DNA of 9,501 nt from Verrucomicrobiia bacterium (GTDB taxonomy: Bacteria > Verrucomicrobiota > Verrucomicrobiia > JABWAM01): the NCBI GenBank assembly GCA_013360985.1, contig JABWAM010000079.1, positions 1 to 9,501 of the forward strand. Direction: 5' to 3'. This document shows positions 1-6,924 of this stretch, piece after piece. The notes beneath the pieces were generated by a model. It had not been told where the DNA came from, did not search any database, and saw only the letters and a program-made list of their open reading frames with translations. The translations under genes and the position numbers were made by a program. Position 1 is the first letter of the stretch. Each line of letters begins with the position of its first letter.

Positions 1-1031
1 TCCTGCCATCGGCGCCAGGACGCCCCTCGGTCGGTCGCCGCGCGGCGCACCGTGGCGATCATGGCGGAGGGATCGGAACACACTTCGCCAAAGCCGAGGC
101 GCGCGACCAGGCGCGCGTTGCCCTCTTCTTGCCCGGGCACGATGTGGTTGATCAACGGAACGCAGCGCGCCGCGAGACACTCCTGAATGATCGCGCCGCC
201 GGCCTTCGTGATGGCCACGTGGTGCGCGGCGAGCAACTCGGGCATCCGCTTCACCCATCCGAAGACCGCGATGCGCGCGCCAGGCGCGCGCGCCTTCAGT
301 TCCGCGCGAAGCGGCTCGTCGCGGCCGCACACGACGGTGAGACGCAGATCCGGCACAGCGCGCAGGCCGTCGAAAAGACGGCGCGCGCGCCGTCTGTCGC
401 CGTGGACGATCCAGAGCGCGCGGAGAGGCCCGGCGAACGGCCGCCGCGTCCGCGCCGCGAAGGCGGCAAAGCGAGGGGAAACCGGAAATCCCAAGGCGTG
501 AATCTTCGCGCGCGGCAGACCGTCCTCGATCATCGCCTCTGCGGTGGCGGCATCCGGAACGATCCAGGCGTCGGACGCCGCATGGCGCCACGAGGCGTGG
601 ATCGGCATGGCATCGGTCACCACCGTAATGAACGGCACGCGGGAGACGCGGGGATCGCGACGGAGCCGGCCCCATACGCATGCGTAGGCGGGATGCGTCG
701 CCACGATCGCGACGACCGCATGCTCCTCCAGGAGCCGGCGCAGAATTTCGCGTGATTTGCGGAGTAGGGCCATGGGACGCTCGACACGAGAGATCTGGTC
801 GAACAGCCGATAGATCCCTCCCCAAACTAACGGCGCATGCCGTACGATTCCGAGAAAAAGCCGCACGACGAACGCGAACGCGCGGCCGTAGCCGAGCCGC
901 AGCAGATCGAGCACCGCGACCCGCATCCGCGCCTCGCGCGCCTTCAGCGCCTCGCGGAGCCCGTAGGCCGCCGCGTGATGGCCGTTGCCGAAGCCTGCGG
1001 TAAGAATCAGAATCGTGCGCGCGCGTTCCAC
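1..1031 (-). CDS. GT28/MGDG-synthase-family glycosyltransferase, partial
   Basis: Translating the minus strand from a GTG at 1031-1029 gives 343 codons without a stop, running off the left edge, so the C-terminal end is missing. The fold is the two-domain GT-B type seen in MurG, MGDG synthases and processive diacylglycerol glucosyltransferases. Visible signatures: the N-terminal glycine loop TAGFGNGHHAAA (residues 11-22), ATHP (111-114), VVTDAMPIHASW (137-148), GFPVSPRF (181-188), CGRDEP (235-240), GWVKRMPELL (258-267), and the nucleotide-sugar site TKAGGAIIQECLAAR (275-289) followed by PGQEEGNA (299-306). These motifs transfer a sugar from an NDP-sugar, usually to a lipid acceptor at the inner face of the membrane; donor and acceptor here are unknown. 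GTG 1031 sits four codons before the first beta strand. An in-frame ATG at 1121 would add 30 residues but would overlap the mreB promoter. Neither start has a clear Shine-Dalgarno. The gene is divergent from mreB. The family is confident, the substrate is not. Confidence 0.88.
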   Translation of the reverse strand, partial: MERARTILILTAGFGNGHHAAAYGLREALKAREARMRVAVLDLLRLGYGRAFAFVVRLFLGIVRHAPLVWGGIYRLFDQISRVERPMALLRKSREILRRLLEEHAVVAIVATHPAYACVWGRLRRDPRVSRVPFITVVTDAMPIHASWRHAASDAWIVPDAATAEAMIEDGLPRAKIHALGFPVSPRFAAFAARTRRPFAGPLRALWIVHGDRRRARRLFDGLRAVPDLRLTVVCGRDEPLRAELKARAPGARIAVFGWVKRMPELLAAHHVAITKAGGAIIQECLAARCVPLINHIVPGQEEGNARLVARLGFGEVCSDPSAMIATVRRAATDRGASWRRWQ

Positions 1032-1064
1032 GGGAAAAACGGACGAAAGAGGGGCGAAGGAAGC

Positions 1065-1094
1065 TTGACGAGATGCGATCAAAATGCCTAGACT
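1065..1094 (+). promoter_or_regulatory. Putative sigma70-type promoter of the mreB operon
   Basis: A TTGACG hexamer (1065-1070; consensus TTGACA) is followed after 18 bases by TAGACT (1089-1094; four of six matches to TATAAT). Transcription would start near 1101, leaving a leader of about 60 bases before mreB. It lies in an AT-richer island within otherwise GC-rich DNA, in the spacer divergent from the glycosyltransferase gene. No other good promoter is visible before the operon. Assigned by pattern only. Confidence 0.5.
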
Positions 1095-1131
1095 TCTTCT
1101 CTTACATTTTGCAATCCCCATTCCCGCGCGT

Positions 1132-1148
1132 GATTCCCAAAGATTCCC
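1132..1148. repeat. Tandem GATTCCC repeats in the mreB leader
   Basis: GATTCCC occurs at 1132-1138 and again at 1142-1148, exactly 10 bases (about one helical turn) apart. A further ATTCCC lies at 1120-1125 and a related AATCCCC at 1113-1119. They fall between the proposed transcription start and the mreB ATG, where a DNA-binding protein or a leader-RNA contact could act. Their role is unknown and chance is possible for such short words. Confidence 0.35.
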
Positions 1149-1160
1149 GGCGCTATTTTC

Positions 1161-2201
<1,041 letters not shown>

Positions 2202-2208
2202 AGAGAAC

Positions 2209-3108
2209 GTGCGCAAACGATCGTTGCTGGCCGCCGCCGGGTTGTTGGTGGTCCTCCTGGTGATCACCCGCCTGGAGGTCCCCTTCGCGCTGCGCGTCAA
2301 GGACGCGATGAGCGATGGGTTCATCCCTTTCATGGAAGCGACGACGCGCTTGTACGGCGGCGTCCAAGAGCTTTCCCATCGGACCAAACGCTACGCACAA
2401 CTCCAGGTCGAGAACACGGATTTGCGCCGGCGACTCAGCGAACTCTCCTCGCGTGTTGCCCAGGTCGGAGAGCTCGAACGCGAGAACCGCGAGTTCCGGT
2501 TGATGCTTGATTTCAAAAACCGCAGCGAGTTCAAGCTGGTCCCGGCGAAAATCGTCGAACGCGATCCTTCCAACTGGTGGAATTCGGTGCTCGTGGACCG
2601 GGGCGCTGCGGACGGCATCACGCGCGACCTGCCGGTCCTCACGATCGAAGGACTCGTGGGCAAGGTTGTCGAAGTGATGCAGAATCATGCGCGCGTCCTG
2701 TTGATCGTGGACGAAAACTGCAAGGTCTCCGCCTGGCTCAAGGAGAGCGGCTATTACGGCATCGTGCAGGGAAACGCCCTGGCGGGCGGAAGCAAGGCGC
2801 AGTGCCGCATGCTCTTCGTGGATCGCTTCGCCCAGTTGAAGCCCAACGACAAGGTCTACACCTCGGGCCTCGGCGGGGTCTTTCCCAAGGGCATCCTGAT
2901 CGGCAGCCTCGCCGCTGCCGAGGCGACCGACGACCCGCGGGCGGCCTCCCTTTATCAGAGCCTGGCGATCACGCCTGCGGTGGATCTGGCGCGCATGGAT
3001 GAGGTCTTCATCGGCGTGGGGATCAAGCCGCAGGCGGCTCCCGCCGCGCTTCCCGCTTCGCCTCCCGTGAAACCGAGGGTGCGGCCATCGCGGGCGCCCG
3101 TGCCATGA
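2209..3108 (+). CDS. mreC: Rod shape-determining protein MreC
   Basis: Bitopic inner-membrane protein of 299 residues that links cytoplasmic MreB to the periplasmic part of PBP2 and activates the RodA-PBP2 synthase. A basic start (MRKR) is followed by a transmembrane helix at about residues 5-20. A heptad-rich coiled coil used for dimerisation covers about 55-103. The double beta-barrel domain covers about 108-272, with the family signature DPSNWWNSVLVDRG (119-132) and YTSGLGGVFPKGILIG (217-232). The last 27 residues (about 273-299) are a Pro/Ala/Arg-rich tail, probably disordered. The start is GTG 2209, preceded by the purine-rich GAGAGA (2201-2206), a weak Shine-Dalgarno very close to the start. 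Its stop overlaps the mreD start by four bases (ATGA), pointing to translational coupling. Confidence 0.96.
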   Translation: MRKRSLLAAAGLLVVLLVITRLEVPFALRVKDAMSDGFIPFMEATTRLYGGVQELSHRTKRYAQLQVENTDLRRRLSELSSRVAQVGELERENREFRLMLDFKNRSEFKLVPAKIVERDPSNWWNSVLVDRGAADGITRDLPVLTIEGLVGKVVEVMQNHARVLLIVDENCKVSAWLKESGYYGIVQGNALAGGSKAQCRMLFVDRFAQLKPNDKVYTSGLGGVFPKGILIGSLAAAEATDDPRAASLYQSLAITPAVDLARMDEVFIGVGIKPQAAPAALPASPPVKPRVRPSRAPVP

Positions 3109-3626
3109 GCCGTCTGCTGATCCCCTTCTCGCTCGTGGCGGGCGTCATCCTCCTCGTGACGCTGCAGTGCACGGTCGTTTGGCGTTGGGCGCCCTGGGGG
3201 GTCCATCTCGAGATGTTGCCTCCGCTCTTGGTCTACATGGCGTTTACCGTCAATCTGCCGACCGCCTTTTTTCTCGGCGCATTCGCGGCGGCTCTCTATG
3301 ACGCGTTCAGTGCGGCGCCCATGGGCGCCAGCGTCATTCCCTATCTCGCCGGCGTGATGCTCTTCAGCGCGCTTCGCCCCGTCTTTTTCCGCGGCCGCAT
3401 CTCGACCCGTTTCATGAGCGGGCTCGTCGGCGGATTCCTGATCTTGCTTCTGCAGTGGGTCTTCAGCGGAAAAGTCATCCTCGTGCCGTGGGGGGCGGTC
3501 CTCCCGAAGATCCTTCGCCTCTCGGCGCTGTGCGGGGTGTTGAGCGTCGCCTACTTCTCCGTCCTCGACGCCATCTTCCGCGCGTCGGGGCTTGATCCCG
3601 GACGTTTCGAGGAGTCTCCCCCATGA
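3105..3626 (+). CDS. mreD: Rod shape-determining protein MreD
   Basis: Small polytopic inner-membrane protein of 173 residues (E. coli MreD is 162). Hydrophobic segments lie at about residues 4-22, 36-50, 52-68, 77-92, 103-121 and 134-156, giving five or six membrane spans. The most conserved MreD stretch, reading ALYDAFSAAPMGASVIPYL (63-81), is present, including the Asp and the small-residue/Gly turn. MreD accompanies MreC in the elongasome; it has no known catalytic activity. The start codon overlaps the mreC stop (ATGA) and has no Shine-Dalgarno of its own, so it probably depends on re-initiation. MreD is weakly conserved in sequence, so the call rests on the motif, the topology and the position between mreC and mrdA. 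Confidence 0.92.
   Translation: MSRLLIPFSLVAGVILLVTLQCTVVWRWAPWGVHLEMLPPLLVYMAFTVNLPTAFFLGAFAAALYDAFSAAPMGASVIPYLAGVMLFSALRPVFFRGRISTRFMSGLVGGFLILLLQWVFSGKVILVPWGAVLPKILRLSALCGVLSVAYFSVLDAIFRASGLDPGRFEESPP
3609..3614 (+). promoter_or_regulatory. Shine-Dalgarno of mrdA
   Basis: GAGGAG inside the 3' end of mreD, eight bases before the mrdA ATG at 3623. It supports that start and shows that this genome does use Shine-Dalgarno sequences, in contrast to mreB and rng. Confidence 0.7.
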
Positions 3627-5662
3627 TCCTCCCCTCTCCCAGGGAGCGGGGCGCTCCGTGGCGTTTCTTTCTCCTTTTTCTCGCGATCCTGACGGGTCTG
3701 ATCGTTCTCGTCGTCGCGATGGCCTTTCGCCAACTCATCCAAGGCGAGGAATGGACTTCCGAAATGGCTCAAAGCTCGACCCGCGTCGTCAAACTCCTCG
3801 CGCCTCGGGGGCGCATCCTCGACCGCAACGGCGTCGTCCTCGTGGACAACCGCCCCAACTACAATGTCGCGTTCTTCCTCGACGAGTTCGGCGCGGGACG
3901 CAACCGCAAGAAACTTCTGAAGCGCGTCCAAGCCAGCGCGGAAATTCTGCGCCGACGCATGAAAATGCCCGTGAACGTGAACGACCGTATCGTACGCATC
4001 CACTACGACCGCCGGGGCCCGCTCCCGCTCACCGTCTGGAACGACCTGAGCCCCGCGGCGCTCGCCGCCTTCGTCGAGCGCAGCCCGTGGATGCCCGGGG
4101 TGGACCTCCAGATCGACCCGATGCGCGTCTATCCCTACGGGGCCCTCGCCGGCCACGTGCTCGGCTACGTCGGCAAACGAGAGTCGAGCGAGGGCGTCGA
4201 CGTGGATTTCGATTCTCTCGGCCGCCGCGCTTTTTCCCAGCCCTCTCCCATCGGCAAGGCGGGGATCGAAGCCTCCATGGACAAGGTCCTGCAGGGCACG
4301 CCCGGACAGCGGGTCGTGCGCCTCAACGCCGCGGGCTTCACGGAGGCGGAAGTCTCCCGCGTCGAGCCCACTCCCGGCAACGACGTCGTGCTCAGCCTCG
4401 ACGCCGAGATTCAGGCGATCGTCGAGGAATGTTTCACGGGCTACCGCGGCGCGTGCGTGATCCTCGACCCGCGAAACGGAGACATCTTGGCGATGGCGTC
4501 GATGCCCGCCTACGACCCCAACCTCTTCGTTCCCGCAATTCGTCGCGCCGATTGGAACGCGCTCTCCACCGACCCGGAGCATCCGATGTTGAACCGCGCG
4601 ACGCAGGCGATGTACTCGCCCGGGTCCACCTTCAAAGTGGTCGGCGCGTTGGCCGGCCTCGAGAGCGGCGTGATCACTCCGAAAACCGTTTTTCAGTGCG
4701 CGGGTTCGTTCCTGCTCGGCCCCATCGTTTTCAAGTGTTGGGAACAGGGAGGCCATGGCGACATGAATCTCCGCGAAGCGCTCACGCTTTCCTGCAACGT
4801 CTATTTTTATAATTTGGGGTTTCGCATGGGAGGTCCGCCTCTCTGGAGCATGTCGCACGCCTTCGGGCTCGGAGAGAAAACCGGCGTCCCGCTCGAAGGA
4901 GAGGCCGCCGGCATCCTGCCGACGGAAGAGTATAAGCGCGCGCTCAATTCGCGCGATCGCTGGATGCCGGGCGACTCCGTGAACATGGCGATTGGCCAAG
5001 GGCTGCTCAACGTCACCCCTCTCCAGATGGGCGTCGTGGCCGCCGCGCTCGCAAATCAGGGAACCGTGCTCAAGCCGCGGCTCGTTCTGCGCGTCGAGAC
5101 CCCCCGAGGCGATACGGTCGTCCAGTTTCCGCCGGAGTTTCGCAACAAACTTCCCGTCACCCCGGCGCATCTGGAGCTCGTTCGGGAGGCGATGGTCAAC
5201 GTCGTGGAGCATGGAACCGGCCAGCGCGCCGCGTTGCCCAAGGTCAAGATCGCGGGCAAAACCGGTAGCGCGCAATTCCACGTGAGGAATCGGAGCACCG
5301 GGGAAACCGTGCAGAAAACGCGCGCTTGGATGATCACGTTCGCGCCCTTCGCGGCGCCGCGTTACGCGATGGCGATCGTCGCCGAGGAAGGCGTCTCCGG
5401 CGGCGCCACGGTCGGTCCATTCGTCAAAGAGATCTATCAACGCATCTTCGCGCTCGAACAGGGGCGGCGCGCTTTGCCGCGCCCCTCCTCGGTGGCCGCC
5501 ACGCCGGTCGGCGATCGCGTCGCCGGACGAGAGGGCGAGGTGAGCGGCGAATTGCTCGGAGACAACCCTCCCCCTGCCGTGCCCGCGATGCCCGCGGAAG
5601 AAACGACGGATGCGTCGGTGCCGGAGAGTTTCCCCGCCGAACCCGTGAGGGGCCGACGATGA
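3623..5662 (+). CDS. mrdA: Penicillin-binding protein 2, elongation-specific transpeptidase
   Basis: Class B PBP of 679 residues that cross-links new lateral-wall peptidoglycan as partner of RodA. One transmembrane anchor (about 13-33) is followed by the pedestal region with the RG-R-ILDRNG motif (62-70) and the transpeptidase domain from about 270. All three catalytic motifs are intact: STFK with Ser335 and Lys338, SCN at 390-392, and KTGS at 546-549. Cys359, Cys372, His378 and Cys391 lie where the structural zinc site of PBP2 is known in Acinetobacter, with the same 6- and 13-residue spacings for the last three. A Pro/Glu/Ala-rich tail of about 65 residues follows the catalytic domain (about 613-679) and looks disordered. 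The start overlaps the mreD stop (ATGA) and has a good Shine-Dalgarno. It is PBP2 rather than the division-specific FtsI, judging by the mre/rodA neighbours and the GGHG segment (376-379). Confidence 0.97.
   Translation: MILPSPRERGAPWRFFLLFLAILTGLIVLVVAMAFRQLIQGEEWTSEMAQSSTRVVKLLAPRGRILDRNGVVLVDNRPNYNVAFFLDEFGAGRNRKKLLKRVQASAEILRRRMKMPVNVNDRIVRIHYDRRGPLPLTVWNDLSPAALAAFVERSPWMPGVDLQIDPMRVYPYGALAGHVLGYVGKRESSEGVDVDFDSLGRRAFSQPSPIGKAGIEASMDKVLQGTPGQRVVRLNAAGFTEAEVSRVEPTPGNDVVLSLDAEIQAIVEECFTGYRGACVILDPRNGDILAMASMPAYDPNLFVPAIRRADWNALSTDPEHPMLNRATQAMYSPGSTFKVVGALAGLESGVITPKTVFQCAGSFLLGPIVFKCWEQGGHGDMNLREALTLSCNVYFYNLGFRMGGPPLWSMSHAFGLGEKTGVPLEGEAAGILPTEEYKRALNSRDRWMPGDSVNMAIGQGLLNVTPLQMGVVAAALANQGTVLKPRLVLRVETPRGDTVVQFPPEFRNKLPVTPAHLELVREAMVNVVEHGTGQRAALPKVKIAGKTGSAQFHVRNRSTGETVQKTRAWMITFAPFAAPRYAMAIVAEEGVSGGATVGPFVKEIYQRIFALEQGRRALPRPSSVAATPVGDRVAGREGEVSGELLGDNPPPAVPAMPAEETTDASVPESFPAEPVRGRR
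5647..5652 (+). promoter_or_regulatory. Shine-Dalgarno of rodA
   Basis: GAGGGG in the last codons of mrdA, six bases before the ATG at 5659. It fixes the rodA start at this ATG rather than further upstream in the same open frame, which extends back into mrdA. Confidence 0.65.
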
Positions 5663-6867
5663 CGCGCCGCCGCAAGATGGAGGAGTTTTTCCGCGAGCTT
5701 GCCGCGGACTTTCGCTGGGGTCAGATGATTGCGATCGGTTGCCTCATGATTTTTAGCCTGCTTTTCATTTCCAGCGCGACGGCGCGCGACGGGGAAGGGG
5801 TGCCCGACGAAGTGAAGAAGCAGGCGCTCTGGTTCGTCGTGGGCCTCTTCGGCTATCTCGTCGTCGCGCTCGTGGATTATCGATGGGTGTGCCGCAAGGC
5901 GTGGCTGCTCTACGCCGCCACCCTCGCGCCCCTCATCTGGGTCCTGCACAAAGCCAAGGAAATCTACGGAGCGAAGCGTTGGATCACGTTCGGCGCGTTC
6001 ACCGTCCAGCCTTCGGAGTTCGCCAAGCTCTCGGTGCTGCTCGCCCTCTGCTGGCATCTCTCGCGCCGCGAAGGGAAGACGCACGACTGGCGCTCGATCG
6101 CCGTCGCCGCGCTGCTCGCCCTGCTCCCGGCGGCCTTGATCGATCGCCAGCCCGATCTCGGCACCGCCGCCTCCATCGTCGCGCTGCTCTTTCTTCTGCT
6201 CTTCTTGGCGGGTGTTTCGCTCCGTTTCTTCGGCGCGCTCGCCCTCGTCGCGCTGCTGCTCGGCGGCGCGGTCGGCTGGGAAACCTGGCGCTACATCCAG
6301 TTCCGCCACGAACGCGCCGCGGGTCTCGTGCCGATGGAAGCCCGCTACCCCTCCCTCCTCCACCTCAAAGAGTACCAGCTCAATCGCATCGTCGGCGTCG
6401 TCGCGCCCGAGGAACTCGACCAGCTCAATGAGGGATGGAATATTCGTCAGTCGCTCATCGCCATCGGGAGCGGCCGTCTCTCGGGCAAGGGCTGGGGCAA
6501 GGGCGACGTCACGCGCGGCGGCTACCTCCCCCGCACCGTGTCGCTCAACGACTTCATCTTCGCCGTGTTCGCCGAAGAGAGCGGTTTTGTCGGCGGAACG
6601 ATCCTCGTTGCGCTCTATGCGGTGCTGCTCCTTGGCGGCGCGCGCGTGGCCATCCGCGCGGGCGACTCTCTCGGCATGCTCGTCGCCGGCGGAGTCACGT
6701 TCCTCCTCTTTTTCCACGTCTTCGTGAATATCGGCATGACGCTCGGGATCCTGCCCGTGGTCGGCGTGCCGCTGCCCCTCATGAGCTACGGCGGCTCGTT
6801 CGTGCTCGTCAGCATGATGCTGCTCGGCCTTCTCCAGAGCGTATGGCTCCATCGGAAACCCTACTGA
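5659..6867 (+). CDS. rodA: Peptidoglycan glycosyltransferase RodA (SEDS family)
   Basis: Polytopic SEDS protein of 402 residues that polymerises lipid II into glycan strands, acting with PBP2. The Shine-Dalgarno, the ATGA overlap with the mrdA stop and the normal RodA length support ATG 5659; the frame stays open upstream only because it overlaps mrdA. Family motifs: KRWITFGAFTVQPSEFAKL (106-124), RQPDLGTA with Asp166 (163-170), GSGRLSGKGWGKG (270-282), DFIFAVFAEESGF with Glu306/Glu307 (298-310), and the C-terminal PLPLMSYGGS (371-380). Around ten hydrophobic helices are visible. The stretch between the helix ending near 205 and LKEYQ (236-240) is longer than I remember for E. coli RodA, adding a charged extracytoplasmic segment HERAAGLVPMEARYPS (217-232). 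It ends the tightly overlapped part of the operon; rng follows after 57 bases. Confidence 0.97.
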   Translation: MTRRRKMEEFFRELAADFRWGQMIAIGCLMIFSLLFISSATARDGEGVPDEVKKQALWFVVGLFGYLVVALVDYRWVCRKAWLLYAATLAPLIWVLHKAKEIYGAKRWITFGAFTVQPSEFAKLSVLLALCWHLSRREGKTHDWRSIAVAALLALLPAALIDRQPDLGTAASIVALLFLLLFLAGVSLRFFGALALVALLLGGAVGWETWRYIQFRHERAAGLVPMEARYPSLLHLKEYQLNRIVGVVAPEELDQLNEGWNIRQSLIAIGSGRLSGKGWGKGDVTRGGYLPRTVSLNDFIFAVFAEESGFVGGTILVALYAVLLLGGARVAIRAGDSLGMLVAGGVTFLLFFHVFVNIGMTLGILPVVGVPLPLMSYGGSFVLVSMMLLGLLQSVWLHRKPY

Positions 6868-6924
6868 CGCCGCTTCTCCCATTCGACTCTTCTCCTCAAC
6901 CTTTCCCCTCCAACCCCTGAACCC
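6868..6924 (+). promoter_or_regulatory. Pyrimidine-rich leader before rng, no Shine-Dalgarno
   Basis: The 57-base spacer between rodA and rng contains 45 pyrimidines and only four G residues, unlike the surrounding coding DNA. No Shine-Dalgarno lies upstream of the rng ATG; the preceding bases read CAACCCCTGAACCC. Such an unstructured, G-poor leader may let ribosomes start without anti-Shine-Dalgarno pairing, or may be an RNase or protein target. No promoter or terminator is evident. The function is inference. Confidence 0.4.

Noticed and set aside
129..755. A 208-codon plus-strand open frame in the first kilobase
   Set aside because: It is the shadow of the minus-strand glycosyltransferase and is full of Arg/His with no conserved motif.
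3592..4812. A 406-codon plus-strand open frame overlapping mrdA in another frame
   Set aside because: Extremely Arg/Pro-rich, overlaps the 5' half of mrdA, and no motif is seen.
3551..5440. A 629-codon open frame on the minus strand opposite mrdA
   Set aside because: It is fully antisense to a gene with intact catalytic motifs. Its composition (Arg, His, Asp, Ala-rich) is the shadow of GC-rich codon use, and no protein family is recognisable.
5326..5658. An upstream extension of the rodA frame into mrdA
   Set aside because: The extra 111 codons are Arg-rich and lie inside mrdA. The Shine-Dalgarno, the ATGA overlap and the normal RodA length place the start at 5659.
5437..6882. A 481-codon minus-strand open frame opposite rodA
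   Set aside because: Antisense shadow of rodA with no motifs; the rodA frame carries all SEDS signatures.
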